From Larix kaempferi (taxonomy: Eukaryota > Streptophyta > Pinopsida > Pinales > Pinaceae), in NCBI GenBank assembly GCA_027924585.1, contig BSBM01000252.1:2914001-2978000 (forward strand): a DNA stretch of 64,000 nt, given 5' to 3'. Below are positions 24,090 to 36,832 of the stretch, in pieces. The notes under the pieces are model-generated. The model was not told where the DNA came from, ran no database searches, and saw only the letters and a program-made list of their open reading frames with translations. The first letter of the stretch is position 1; every line of letters begins with the position of its first letter. Made by a program: the position numbers and the translations under genes.

Positions 24090-25640
24090 ATCTAAAGAAC
24101 ACCAATCCTCCCTCTGAAGTATTTGAACTTCACTCTGGCTAGTGGTTTTGTCAGCACATCTGCAATCTGCTCGTCCATCACAACATATAGGAGCTTCACT
24201 GCTCCTCTCTGCACCGTATCCCTGATATAGTGATATTTGATCTCAATGTGCTTTGACCTGTTGTGGAACACCGGGTTCTCAGACAGCTTCACACAACTTT
24301 GCTTATCACAAAAGATACCAGTAGCCTCCAGCGGGAAATCAAATAACTTAGACAGTAGCTTTCGAAGCCATACTGCATCGCAACTAGCCGAACAAGCTGC
24401 AACATACTCTACTTCAGCTATACTCAGTGCTATGCAGGACTGCTTCCTACTAAACCAAGAGATCACACCTGATCCCATACTGAAGCAGCACCCAGATGTT
24501 CTCTTCCTATTTGCACCACTACGCCATCTGAATCAACATAACCCTGTAGGTTAAACTTTTGATTCACATCATACTTGAGCCCATAATCAACTGTACCCTT
24601 CAGGTACCTCAGAATATACTTTACAGCAACCAGGTGAATACTCCTCGGATCCACCAGGAACTGGCTCAATGTGTTCACCGTAAAGAAAATATCTTGTCTC
24701 ATGTTCGTCAGGTACATCAAGGACCCAATCATCTGATGATACATCATGACATCAACCAGATCAGATGAAGCATCACACAGAAGCTTCAAGTTTGATGCCA
24801 TAGGTGTGGCCATGGCCTTGCAGCCCATCATCCCGAACCTCTTCAGAATATCTACTGCATACTTCCCTTTACCAAGGAAGATACCATCTACACTCTGGCA
24901 TACCTCCATGCCTAGAAAATAGTGCATCATCCCCAAGTTCTTCATCTCGAACTCAGCAGCAAGCTTCCGCTGCATGTTGGAAATCAATCTATCCTCACCT
25001 GTAACAAACAGGTTATCCGCATACAAAAGGATTGCCTTCCTCAACCTTGTAGTAAAGGTTGGAATCTGCTTTACTCTTGGTAAAGCCCAAATTGGATAGA
25101 AAGCTGTCTATCATACTATACCAAGTTCTGCAAATATATGACTTCCTGTCATGTGTCTCAAAACCAAGTGGCTACTCCACATACACTTCCTCTTCGACTA
25201 CACCATTCAAGAAAGCTGTCTTGACATCCATCTGGTGTATCTTCCATTTCATCACTGTAGCCAGAGCAAGTACTGATCTGATGGAAGTGTGCCTGGCTTT
25301 AGGTGTAGAAGTCTCTTCATACTCAATCCCTTTTTCTAGGAGAAGCCACGATCTACAAACCTCATTTTGTATTTCTCCATGCTACCATCTGCGGCATGCT
25401 TCATCTTATAGATCCATTTGGAAGTCACAGCAGACTTCCCTTCAGGTCTTGGGACTGCATCCCAAACATCATTCTTCATGATCGACTGGTACTCCTTGAT
25501 CATGTCATTCTTCCTGAATCCTGGGAACTTCAATATATTCAATATCTTCAATAGACAACTTTGTTGCTGAAACAAATGTTGTAGTCCTTTTGTAGGTGCT
25601 CGTATACGATCTTTCCTACAAAACAAGTTAAATTGCATGA
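24090..25640 (-). pseudogene. pol: CopM reverse transcriptase and RNase H remnant
   Basis: Minus-strand reading from about 25620 gives MKNDVWDAVPRPEGKS, SKWIYKMKHAADGS, then MDVKTAFLNG after a frame change near 25345. Further on are LYADNLFVTGED (the YVDD region with V to A), YFLGMEV, GSLMYLTNMRQDI and ILRYLKGT. RNase H shows YVDSDG, then WFSRKQSCIALS, AEVEYVAA, FCDKQSCVKLSENPVFH and KHIEIKYHYIRD, ending about 24092. Several frameshifts and stops make it non-functional. The RT start lies directly after a TTGTTTTGTAG acceptor-like sequence. Confidence 0.9.
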
Positions 25641-27084
25641 TTAGAAACTTCTCATAGTTTTCGAAACAAATTCTTACACATAAAGAAATATGTTATATAG
25701 TCATGCAATTATTTTAGCCAATGCTTCAATACAACATGGATCCATATCCTATAACTTTCTAGATGCCTTCCAATCTCTACCAGAACATTGTTAAGAGTTT
25801 GCACTACTCCCAACATATCAACAAAGAGGTTTCATTCTAGATAAGTAGCAATGGAATGTTGTACAGTTCCATAGGCCACTCACCCATCATATGCATATTA
25901 GTAGTATACTGTTCATTAATGCAATTATTCTAATATGCATAATACACACCCTAAGTCTAGGAACATAAGCATATACATCATTAAACAATATTATTTAAAC
26001 AAACAAATATGCAAGAAATGACAATTCAAATACTTATCTTTGTTTGGTTGTTGGGTGGATTCCCTCTGAATCTTTGCAACTCCATTCTGATGTAGATTGT
26101 GAGAAGTGGTCGACTCCCTCTAAATATCTGCATCCTTGCAAAAACTACTGGAGTGTGCTCCCTCTTGATCTTTACTTCCTGGATTACCTGTCCTTGAACT
26201 TATATCCATCCTCTATCACTATGCATGCTTACAAGTATCATTATTGTTATATCCTCGAGATCTCATACATAATAATACATTTATTAGTATATTCTCAATA
26301 ATATCAAAACACAATAATCTTAAGCATGTATAGTCATGATCATTTCAAACAGAAATAATAAGCATTAGTATTTAAGGACTCTTATGGTTAGTCATATCAT
26401 CAATTAAGGTAAGAAACATAATATGCATTCACCCATGATTATTCAAACCTATACTTTCATGACTCTTCTGGTTAGTCATATCATCAATTAAGGTAAGAAA
26501 CATAATATGACTAAACCCATGATTATTCAAACCTATGAATAATCATTATCAATCATGCCATGTATACTTATATAAGAGATCCTATCACAAGGTAGGATTC
26601 TAACTTGATATAGGAAAAACATACCTGGATTAGTATGTTAGCTAGTTATGTCTAACATACCCACATGATGTCTTCTTGTTCTCTTCAATGACTTGTGCTA
26701 GTAACCTGCATATCTCATAGGTTAACCATTATAGAACCAAGTTATAAATACCTCGTAAATAGATCTTATAAGTGATCCATGACAATGGATGAATCTTTGT
26801 CTTCATGTCACCATGATCATATGTTCTTGAACTAGAACATGATTTGTCTTTCTTGGTGTACCTTTCATGTTAGTGGACAACATAAGCCTCATACAACACC
26901 ATAATGCATTAGTACAATCATAAGTGTCAACACCCTAATCAATGAATATCTTCTATCATGCATTCATAATTTTATTAAGGTGATACGAAAAGTCTAAATT
27001 TAATCAAGATTTTACTAACCATAATAATATGAAGACTATCATACCATAAACTTAATCATGAACAAATCTCGAAACATACCTGGA
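25641..27084 (-). other. CopM AT-rich middle with integrase scrap
   Basis: This 1.4 kb replaces most of gag, protease and integrase. A patch at about 26030-26160 (minus) reads QNGVAKIQRES and aligns at DNA level with the CopP integrase segment around 63680-63770 (QNGVAERKNRT). The rest is not recognised. ATCCAGGTATGTT occurs twice on the minus strand (27085-27073 and 26630-26618). A direct duplication of roughly 75 bp (GGTTAGTCATATCATC...) lies at about 26390-26530. Confidence 0.6.
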
Positions 27085-27211
27085 TAATTCATACCTATCG
27101 AGATTGCTTGTAATCTTCTTTTGTAAGGCCTTAGCCTCATCTCGCTCTGAAACAGGAACTTCTTCACTTATGCACGTGACCAATCCATTCTTTTCTAGGA
27201 TTAACCCAATC
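27085..27211 (-). pseudogene. gag: CopM gag N-terminal scrap
   Basis: Minus-strand reading VPVSERDEAKALQKK matches IPIPEDEEAKALHKK of CopP gag (62047 onward). Similarity ends within a few codons, near a CAG|GTATGT sequence. Upstream, the junction at 27211/27212 lacks 113 bases present in CopP. Confidence 0.75.
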
Positions 27212-28082
27212 CACTTGATTTGAAAGAACTGGATCTGGAGTTGGATTAGGGTTTGTCAGAGAAACCTTAAAAATTTAAACTTTGGATTTCAAACTTCTGA
27301 AAGGATAGAAAGATGCACCTTGATGAGCTGATCAAGCTAGTATATTTAGAATTTGAAAACTGCAAAGTTTCACCCCTCAAATTTGCCTTTGAAACTTCCG
27401 GATTCACTGGACATGACCCCGAACTAGGGTTTGATAAATCCCACCCTTCTGCGCAATCAAAAGGTTCGATCCAAAGCTCTAAGCTTGTATTTTTTTGAGG
27501 AGCTTCCAGCCGTGGTCACAGATTAAAAAAATTCCCATTTTTGCAGAAGCCCTAATTTTCCATTTTTCCGATCAAAGTCCTGAACTAGGATCTGATCAAG
27601 CTTGGCCTTCTTCCCAACCAAAAATTCTGATATTGGTCTCTAAATTTCGATTTTTATGAGTAGCATTAAGCCTTGGTCTTTGATTATTAAAATTCCATCT
27701 TTCTTCGAAACCCTAAATTCCCGAAGCCATGAATGAAGGTGCTCAAAAATAATTATATTTTGACAGGAATATGTACCTGATTGTTTCTGGTATAACTCCA
27801 AAATTTTCAATCCACAGGGTCTAAGCCTTTTACCTGTGGTATCCCGACCTGTCATCTTTCCAACCCCACAAGCCTGACCTCAATTGGATTCTCTGAGAGA
27901 GAGTTATGCCAAGTGTCGCAACGTGACCTGTTTATGGGATAAAACAGGAGAGCGAACTTGTACGGTGTGCCACGTGTCACTGGTTCAGTTTCAGACTCTG
28001 AAAACGTTACATTAGAAAGTACAGTTTGTGCACTACTTGTCCCTTTTTACTAAATTTCATTTGGACCAAATCTAGGGATTCT
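27212..28082 (-). other. CopM leader and deletion of most of its 5' LTR
   Basis: 27212-27290 matches the CopP leader at about 61810-61877 (GTTTCTCTGACAAACCCTAA). 27360-27700 has further leader-like similarity. The PBS and most of the 5' LTR are missing; 27880-28080 is unrecognised. Confidence 0.6.
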
Positions 28083-28139
28083 TAGGAATACAATATACAT
28101 CTATGTGAAATACATTCCAAAGTTACATATACATCAACA
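28083..28139 (-). repeat. CopM 5' LTR remnant
   Basis: Only the outermost 57 bases remain (ending CATATACATCAACA on the plus strand), next to the AGTCT duplication. Confidence 0.85.
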
Positions 28140-28144
28140 AGTCT

Positions 28145-29022
28145 ATCCATCTGCTCATGCTCTTGTTCAAAGGAAGTCCTGAAACTAGAGTCGGCCACTC
28201 CTCAGATCTCTTGACTATTGCATGTCATCCATCCTTATTGAGTCAGTCCATTCCACCTGATTTCTTCCAAATCTTTCAGTGTAGCTGGTACCTTGTGCTG
28301 GTTTATGGGGGATGCCTGAATTCCCTCCTTCCAGCGAGTCTCATTCCGTCAACTTCAACCCATTTATTCCAGAACTTGAGGCTTAGAGTTCGGTTGAGTA
28401 CCTTGAGGCTTGCAGTCATTAGTGGCAGGTTCTCTCACCATCGACAATTTTGGGAATACATCAATGTCCCTTGATCGACTTCAACACATCTATTCGCACT
28501 TTGATGATTGTGTTTTGTGCCTTGATTCCCATTTTCATTATTGGTGGGTTATCTCACATTTGTTAATAGTATACATCGTTGATCGGTAATCAGACGATGT
28601 CACATCAGGTTTGACCTCAACTCCTTTATTCACTTGATGGGACTTGCACCATCGAAGACTTGTGTAGAAGACCCCAGGAGATAGTGGCATTCAATATGCT
28701 ACTTATGATTATGACTTTACATCTGAGATATCACCTCTCAGATATCAGCAGTTTGTACCTCCAGTTTGCACCAGTTGTTTCCTTTTCAGTAGGAGACCAT
28801 ATCTTATTGCAGAGGGATCATGGTTATGATCACTTATGACATGTATTCACTATGTACTGCCTATTCATGGCCATTGTATCAGATTGTTGTACTACCAACA
28901 TGTACTCAGGGATATTATTGTATTATGACGAGTGAGCTGCTCCTTCCACTTGTGTCTGCATCACTCCACTTCTTAGATTTATAATGTATTTCGGCCATCG
29001 TAGCATCAGTCTCTGACCTCAC
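28145..29022 (+). other. TatA 3' region, part 2
   Basis: Non-coding. Short stretches such as CATGCTCTTGTTCAAAGGAAG resemble the TatB 3' region near 53530, which supports its place in a Tat-type 3' untranslated region. It ends with CTCAC (29018-29022), the left duplication of the Tork-like copia. Confidence 0.6.
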
Positions 29023-29511
29023 TGTTAGAAAAACAGGATCCCAGAGCAATAACAATAAACAGAAATGCAAATATAATCACACACACATTACAAGAGAGAC
29101 ACAGATATATCGTGGTTCACCCCAACTTGGCCTACGTTGACACTGAATTTTCTAGTCGTTATTATTATTACCGTCCAGTAAGGTGAAGGGATACAACCTA
29201 CAGCACAGTCGCTGTACTTCCTCTTCACTGTCTCATAGTCTCTCTCCTGATCTTAGAGATCTTTACAATGCATAAAACCTAATACATATTTATTTTATAG
29301 GGTAAATACAATGGGAAAATACCACGGGATACCCAAAAACCATGGGCCCGCAAAACAGCTGGTGAAAATAACCCCAAAAAGTTTTCTCAGGGGCGTTTCC
29401 CCCGAACCCCCATTTCTTGGGGGTGCTGCAGAATGGGTGTACAATCCTCTGGGGTGCATGGCTAAGACAATATCATTTATGAGACTGGAAGATCTAGCTC
29501 CACAACCAACA
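29023..29511 (-). repeat. Tork-like copia 3' LTR
   Basis: Plus-strand boundaries TGTTAGAAAAACAGG ... CCAACA. Minus-strand TATAAAATA at 29299-29291 is a likely TATA box. The purine tract AAGTGGGAGAT follows on the internal side (29512-29524). Confidence 0.93.
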
Positions 29512-29596
29512 ATCTCCCACTTGGAGACTGATCACAACAACTCTGTCGCTGCTACACTTGCTAGACTTGGACTTGGAAAATTTCTCCTCTTCACCT

Positions 29597-30332
29597 TCAT
29601 GCTAGAAGGCCAACTGAAACCAAGCAAGAACTTAGTTTCTCTCAGGTCACTACCTTTGTGAACATGTCTGTAGGATTCTAGCTAGTATGTATCTTTTCCA
29701 GCTTCAACAGTTCATCTTCCATAACAGAGCATATGAAATGGTACTTGAGCTGTATATGTTTAGTCCTGGAATGGAATGCTAAGTTCTTTGCAAGATGAAT
29801 GGAACTCTAGATGTCACTATACAACCTTCTATCCTTCTACTTCTTACCCACTTCCTCCATAAACCTCTGCAACTAAATCATCTCTTTACTAGCCTCTGTA
29901 ATAGCAACATACTCTGCTTCCATTGTTGAAAGTGCAACAACCTTCTGTAGTTTCGAAATCCAGCTTACTGCTGTTCCACCTACAGTAAACACATACCCTG
30001 TGGTGCTCCTCCTGCTATCCCTATCACCTGCCATATCTGCATCAACATATCCCTGTAGAACAGTGTCTAAACCTCCAAAACATAATGTCTCAGTGGTAGT
30101 ACCTCTCAAATACCTGAGAATCCACTGTACTGCCTTCCAATGTTCTTTACCTGGACTGTTCATATATCTGCTCACAACTCCCACTGCATGTGCAATATCT
30201 GGTATTGTGCACACCATAGCATACATCAAGCTGCCAACTGTTGATTGATAGGGAATCTTGGACATGTAATCAGTCTCTTCCTGTGTCTTGGGACACATTT
30301 CTTTACTTAGACTAAAATGGCTGGCCAAAGGT
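29597..30332 (-). pseudogene. pol: Tork-like copia RNase H (3' part of pol)
   Basis: Minus-strand reading shows YQSTVGSLMYAMVCTIPDI, ILRYLRGT, then the RNase H motifs GYVDADMAGD (Asp), RRSTTGYVF, STMEAEYVA (Glu). After TAG stops come HTKHI-type and QLKYHFIC motifs and a C-terminus ending at about 29597. It continues the RT at 56894 onward. Stops near 29870 and further down make it inactive. Confidence 0.9.
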
Positions 30333-32358
30333 TGTCATGTCCCAAATTTGGAATTGGGTCACAATGGCCTAATCACATTAGCCATATTCATTAGAGTTTG
30401 CAAAGTTGATGTTAAGGGTCAAATAATTGCCAAGGAGGAAAATTACTAGTTTCCTAGGTTTGGGGTGGAAGCTTTGGGATTTGGAATAATGGGGATAATA
30501 AATGATGTTTGAACATTAGAATGGCATAAATATTTAATAAAGGAGCTAAATAAATATATACAAGTGAAAATCAAAGTGGCATTTCATCATGAAGACACAT
30601 GGAGGAAGTGGGACCCACATATGGCTAGATTTCTCCACTACATTTGGCATCATTCTCTCACCAATTCGAATTCAAGGTGAATGGTAACATACTTGGGGAA
30701 GTCCAAAAGGTATTATTCATGGCATAATTCATCCAAGGTCGAAATATAGAGGAAGAGTAACTCCCATGGAAGAGGAAGAGGCAATTTGGAGCTAGTGAGA
30801 CACTTGGGCTAGATTCCCTAGCTCTATGACAACAATGATGAAGATGCTATGACACCTATGACACAAATCAGACCTGAAGGATGACATATGACATATATGA
30901 CATGTCAGGGCTAAAAATAGACTCCAAGAGGGCGCTCAAGGGTGTTAGGGAAGCTAAGATGCTTCCACATGTGATTTGGTGGAAGTGGGAGACTAGGAAT
31001 TGTTGTACAAGTGGCGTTCTTTGGAATCTCTTCCCAACTTGAGTTGGCATGAGTCTCTTGGAAGGAATTCGACCCATGGAGGCCATTAGAACTTTATAAA
31101 TGTCAATAACAAATAAGGAAACCAGCTTTTGATCATTTGTAGAATTTGCAATTGCATTTGTGAAGAGGGAGAGCTAGTGGATGACTAGTTTCTTGCCTTA
31201 GCCAATTTCGAGGGTGAAAGATTCCCATCCAAGTTGGTAATTGGAAAGGCCATTCAGACCTTTCATTTGGAGCTTTAATGGAGTCTTTATTTGCAGGTGT
31301 AAGCTACAGGGCAGCTCATGGTTTCTTCTATTGCAGCTCACTCCTTCAACCATTTTCAGTTTTGATGGCATATTCTTGATCCTTGAGGGAGGGCGTTTTT
31401 GGTGAGCTATTGTACTCTTTGGGGAAGCTTTTAATGCCCCATTTATTTTGTAATATGAAGTAAATACTCTGTTATTCATCTCCAAAAAGTTTCAGGTCGA
31501 AATTCCAAGTAGAAATGTATAAATATCATTTTTAATGGAAGAACAATGCCAGTTCCCCACTACCTTGTTGTGAGCCAATGTATTGATGATGATTTCGAAT
31601 GAATGGATGATTCTCTGATATATTTGTGATCAATATACTACCATGTATGTATTATACAAGTTTCATGTACTGTACTTGAGCATTTGAAGCATTTTTACTC
31701 AGTTTAGTTGTATTGGGAGGTGAAATAGTGCCATTTCCCCAAGGGTCGAATTGGGAATTTTTGCAGTTGAATGGGAGAGGGTGAGAACAGTTGTAATAAT
31801 CCATTAATGGTGCATAGGAGACCTTAATAAAATCCTTAATACATTCTCTACCTCTGTTCAGAAATTTGAGTGGCTTTGGAGGCATTTGGGAAGCCATTTT
31901 CAATACTTACCCCAGGGGGATTTGAACCCCAAATTACTAGTAAAATTGCATACTTGGTCCAGAATCTTAAGAGAGTTTTCAGAGGTATTTTGGTGGCCAT
32001 ATATCATCCATGAACATCATATTCAAGTATTAATATCATTCATACACCTTCCTTGAAGATTTGAAGGCATTTGGAGTCAATTCGAGACATAGAGACCAAT
32101 ACTAGTCAAAGGCAAATTACTAGTAAAGTTCCCTACATTGGCCAGAATTGAAAGAGTATTTGCAGAAGTATTTTAAAGGTCCAAAGGCATCCTTAAAACA
32201 CATATTTATGTTCTAATCTCATTCATATACCTTCTTAGAAGATTTGGAATCATTTGGGGCAAATTTGGGACCTAGAGATCAAACTAGTCAAAGGTCGAAC
32301 TAGGGAAAAAAAGTGCAAAATTGCCATTTTAATAAAATCCCTAATAAGGGTCATTACA
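30333..32358 (+). repeat. TriLTR LTR 1 (2026 bp)
   Basis: TGTCATGTCCC ... GGTCATTACA. TATAAA at 31095-31100 is a possible TATA box. Minus-strand open frames inside it are conserved in all three LTRs only because the LTRs are near identical; I do not call them genes. Confidence 0.95.
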
Positions 32359-32359
32359 G

Positions 32360-32371
32360 TGGTATCAGAGC
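32360..32371 (+). promoter_or_regulatory. TriLTR primer-binding site 1
   Basis: TGGTATCAGAGC, one base after the LTR, the standard plant initiator-Met site. Confidence 0.92.
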
Positions 32372-32509
32372 ATGATCTTGGCACCTGATGTGGTATAATA
32401 TTCATGAGGAAAATAATTCAGGTACCACCATTAGATATTGAAACCAAAAGTGCTTTTGTTGAAGAAAAAAAAAAAGTAGGAGAAGAAGAGCAAATTTTTT
32501 GAGGAAACT

Positions 32510-34606
32510 ATGACTAGGGATGAAAAGGGAGCCTCATATGATGGTGAGGAGCATATAAAAATTATGAAAACAATATTCGAAGATATGACCAAGAAAATTA
32601 AGGAAGGATTCGAATTGTTTTCTATCGAACTTGTGGAAAAAATTATTGATTTTAAGGAAACCAAGGGGCAAAATGCATCAGCTTGCTTGAAGGAGCAAAA
32701 GGAAGAGACATCACAAGATCATGAAGAAGATTCTATTGAAAATATGGAAGATCATTTCGAGACACCTTCTAGCTTAGACATGAACCAAAGAGCATCTACT
32801 GATGGATGCTTAAACTATGAAGGAGTACCTACTGATGGGTGCTCACACCTCTATGTTGGTGACATAGAGATCACGTTTGAAAGTGTTTCTACAAGTACAA
32901 GTTTCATTAAGCATGATAATGAAGACCTTGTAGCGGTTGAAGAAGAACCAAGATCAACTTCCCCATCACCACTTGAGCTTCATGAAGTTGGTCCAAGAAA
33001 AATTGAAGAAGATGAGGAGGTTCATTTGCAAGAGCCTCATTTTCTTGAAGGGTCCTTAAAGATGAATGAAAATAATATCCAAGAGTCCCTCAGCATTCTC
33101 CATGACACTCAAGAATTGGTGTCAAATTCTTGTTGGAGAGCTACTTCATTGGAGGAAACATCCTTCCTTGAAGACATGGAGAAGATTCAAAGAGCAATGT
33201 GCCACATCAAAGGTAATTTCATGTCTTTGCTTTTTGATAGAAACCATTTGTTTGAGCTTAATGAATTGTTACATGATGCATACTTGAAGAATAATGAGGA
33301 TATTCATAAGCTCACAATTCAAAATGAGCAACTTCTTGAAAAGTTGCAAGATACTTGTTTTTCCTCCTATGTTTCAGATTGTCAAATGGTAGATTGTTTG
33401 GAGGATTCTCATGACATGGTGGATCATGAGAAATGTGGGAATTTGAATGTGCTTAATGTGTTTGAAGATGAACTTGAAGAGATCCAAAAACTTGATGTGG
33501 TGGAAGAGAAACTTGAATTGTCTCTTGATGAAGCTTATGCAATTTTTAAAGAAGAGCATGATTCCTCTACATTGGAATCAATCTATGACAAAGGTTTCCC
33601 ACTTTTAAAGGAGCTGCATGATACTACCCACATGGATCCTTCCCATGATGAAACTCCTGAACTTTTTGATCATTTGGGTGAGTTAGTACATTCTCCTACA
33701 TCCTACAATTCCATGTTTTGCAGTATTAGTCTCAATGAAGTATGGGTGAAAGGGTTCTTTTTTATGGTGCCACATGAGGAGTATGGAACTCTTATATTTA
33801 ACTTTTATGATGACATGGTTGGAGCACATTCTTATTCACATTTGCAGCAGCATCATTTGTCACTTTATGATGATTCACATCTACATGGATGCACCTATGA
33901 TATGGATTTGAGTCACTTGAAGACTCATGGTTTTTCTTGCTCAACATTGGGTTCATTTGATGTTAGAGGAACTTCATCCAACACTTGGGTGAATAGATTT
34001 ATGATGGGAGAACATTTTTGTTGGCAGCCACATACTTTGTTACATATTTATTATTCTCACATTCATTGATGTATGGGTGAGACTTCTTTGAGTCATTTGA
34101 AGTCTCCTTGTTTTTTCTGCTCATTATTTGGTTCAGATTTTAGTGGAGATTCTTCATTCACTTCTTCGATGGAAGAATACATAGCTGAATATTTTGATGC
34201 ATATCATATCCTTTTGGAGCAGCTTTATAGGACATGGGATCCTCACCTATGTCATTGGAGCAGATTTGATTGGTCACTTGAAGCTTGTATGCACTTGGAA
34301 AACGGTGGTCTACTTGCTTGGAGGTATAAGCACTTTCATGATTCTTTGATGAAGCACCTCCTTGATATTAATTTTCATTATGTAGTTATGTACTTTGATG
34401 ATATATATTTTGTACTCATGATGTTTGGAAGAATGCATACAAGAAAATGGGATCCAGGAATCCTCTTATATGATGGTATGGGTTGGAGAGCACTCTTAAT
34501 TGTTCGGGTGCAATACAAGCAATGGGACCCTGGAATAATTTTTATCTCATTGGTTTCAAATTTTTTGGGGAAACAAGCAGTATGGGAGATGGATTTCCCC
34601 ACTTAA
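32510..34606 (+). pseudogene. TriLTR orphan ORF, copy 1 (stop at 34067)
   Basis: ATG 32510, about 150 bp after the PBS, opens 519 codons to TGA 34067-34069. The same frame goes on to TAA 34604-34606, giving a potential 698 residues. Copy 2 has GGA instead of this TGA. The N-terminal half is acidic with likely helices/coils (KIMKTIFEDMTKKIKEGFEL; ELEEIQKLDVVEEKLELS). The C-terminal half is rich in His, Cys, Trp and Tyr. A block LSHLK(T/S)..F.CS..GS appears at residues 467 and 527. There is no zinc knuckle, protease, RT or membrane segment that I can see. I do not recognise the family; a gag-like or accessory protein of a non-autonomous element is one guess. Confidence 0.7.
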
Positions 34607-34610
34607 TGAA

Positions 34611-34793
34611 GTGATTTTTATCAGAGTAGTGCAGCAGCAAGCATGTTGGTTCCTCTCTAAAATATTCATGGAAACTCAAAGACTCAAGGTTTGGAAATTC
34701 AATGGCAACTTCAAAGAATTATACAGAAAGCAGGTTCTTCAACACCCATGTTTGAAATTGCTTGAGGACAAGCAATATTGGGAAGGGAGGATT
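34611..34793 (+). other. TriLTR internal 3' end 1, with polypurine tract
   Basis: Reads LKLLEDKQYWEGR, like the extreme pol end of gypsy chromoviruses (compare FEDKAFFKGEGI of the chromovirus here). GGGAAGGGAGGATT at 34780-34793 is the purine tract. Confidence 0.7.
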
Positions 34794-36819
34794 TGTCATG
34801 TCCCAAATTTGGAATTGGGTCACAATGGCCTAATCACATTAGCCATATTCATTAGAGTTTGCAAAGTTGATGTTAAGGGTCAAATAATTGCCAAGGAGGA
34901 AAATTACTAGTTTCCTAGGTTTGGGGTGGAAGCTTTGGGATTTGGAATAATGGGGATAATAAATGATGTTTGAACATTAGAATGGCATAAATATTTAATA
35001 AAGGAGATAAATAAATATATACAAGTGAAAATCAAAGTGGCATTTCATCATGAAGACACATGGAGGAAGTGGGACCCACATATGGCTAGATTTCCCCACT
35101 ACATTTGGCATCATTCTCTCACCAATTCGAATTCAAGGTGAATGGTAACATACTTGGGGAAGTCCAAAAGGTATTATTCATGGCATAATTCATCCAAGGT
35201 CGAAATATAGAGGAAGAGTAACTCCCATGGAAGAGGAAGAGGCAATTTGGAGCTAGTGAGACACTTGGGCTAGATTCCCTAGCTCTATGACAACAATGAT
35301 GAAGATGCTATGACATCTATGACACAAATCAGACCTGAAGGCTGACATATGACATATATGACATGTCAGGGCTAAAAATAGACTCCAAGAGGGCGCTCAA
35401 GGGTGTTAGGGAAGCTAAGATGCTTCCACATGTGATTTGGTGGAAGTGGGAGACTAGGAATTGTTGTACAAGTGGCGTTCTTTGGAATCTCTTCCCAACT
35501 TGAGTTGGCATGAGTCTCTTGGAAGGAATTCGACCCATGGAGGCCATTAGAACTTTATAAATGTCAATAACAAAGAAGGAAACCAGCTTTTGATCATTTG
35601 TAGAATTTGCAATTGCATTTGTGAAGAGGGAGAGCTAGTGGATGACTAGTTTCTTGCCTTAGCCAATTTCGAGGGTGAAAGATTCCCATCCAAGTTGGTA
35701 ATTGGAAAGGCCATTCAGACCTTTCATTTGGAGCTTTAATGGAGTCTTTATTTGCAGGTGTAAGCTACAGGGAATCTCATGGTTTCTTCTATTGCAGCTC
35801 ACTCCTTCAACCATTTTCAGTTTTGATGGCATATTCTTGATCCTTGAGGGAGGGCGTTTTTGGTGAGCTATTGTACTCTTTGGGGAAGCTTTTAATGCCC
35901 CATTTCTTTTGTAATATGAAGTAAATACTCTGTTCTTCATCTCCAAAAAGTTTCAGGTCGAAATTCCAAGTAGAAATGTATAAATATCATTTTTAATGGA
36001 AGAACAATGCCAGTTCCCCACTACCTTGTTGTGAGCCAATGTATTGATGATGATTTCGAATGAATGGATGATTCTCTGATATATTTGTGATCAATATACT
36101 ACCATGTATGTATTATACAAGTTTCATGTACTGTAATTGAGCATTTGAAGCATTTTTACTCAGTTTAGTTGTATTGGGAGGTGAAATAGTGCCATTTCCC
36201 CAAGGGTCGAATTGGGAATTTTTGCAGTTGAATGGGAGAGGGTGAGAACAGTTGTAATAATCCATTAATGGTGCATAGGAGACCTTAATAAAATCCTTAA
36301 TACATTCTATACCTCTGTTCAGAAATTTGAGTGGCTTTGGAGGCATTTGGGAAGCCATTTTCAATACTTACCCCAGGGGGATTTGAACCCCAAATTACTA
36401 GTAAAATTGCATACTTGGTCCAGAATCTTAAGAGAGTTTTCAGAGGTATTTTGGTGGCCATATATCATCCATGAACATAATATTCAAGTATTAATATCAT
36501 TCATACACCTTCCTTGAAGATTTGAAGGCATTTGGAGTCAATTCGAGACATAGAGACCAATACTAGTCAAAGGCAAATTACTAGTAAAGTTCCCTACATT
36601 GGCCAGAATTGAAAGAGTATTTGCAGAAGTATTTTAAAGGTCCAAAGGCATCCTTAAAACACATATTTATGTTCTAATCTCATTCATATACATTCTCAGA
36701 AGATTTGGAATCATTTGGGGCAAATTTGGGACCTAGAGATCAAACTAGTCAAAGGTCGAACTAGGGAAAAAAAGTGCAAAATTGCCATTTTAATAAAATC
36801 CCTAATAAGGGTCATTACA
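34794..36819 (+). repeat. TriLTR LTR 2 (2026 bp, shared middle LTR)
   Basis: Same length and ends as LTR 1. It has private changes, for example GGAATCTC for GGCA(G/A)CTC near 35770. It serves as 3' LTR for copy 1 and 5' LTR for copy 2. Confidence 0.95.
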
Positions 36820-36820
36820 G

Positions 36821-36832
36821 TGGTATCAGAGC
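36821..36832 (+). promoter_or_regulatory. TriLTR primer-binding site 2
   Basis: TGGTATCAGAGC, one base after LTR 2. Confidence 0.92.

Larger units (their letters stand above)
22893..24090 (-). other. CopM 3' untranslated region with purine tract and tandem repeats
   Basis: Directly next to the LTR is AAGAGGGAG (minus strand), the polypurine tract. The rest is non-coding: an array of roughly 100-bp units at 23110-23480 and CATCATCCTGATG-type simple sequence at 23620-24000. Confidence 0.7.
22203..28139 (-). mobile_element. CopM: degraded Ty1/copia element, minus strand
   Basis: Bounded by the direct repeat AGTCT (22198-22202 and 28140-28144), with an LTR of 690 bp on the left (its 3' LTR) and only the first 57 bases of the 5' LTR left on the right. 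On the minus strand: leader, a scrap of gag, an AT-rich middle with an integrase scrap, then RT-RNase H, a repeat-rich 3' region and a purine tract. Leader and gag scraps match CopP (60741 onward), so both belong to one family. It was inserted into the 3' region of TatA. Confidence 0.9.

Noticed and set aside
30868-31903. Minus-strand frames repeated in all three TriLTR LTRs
   Set aside because: Their recurrence only reflects LTR identity. They are short, with no family motif and no sign of codon constraint.
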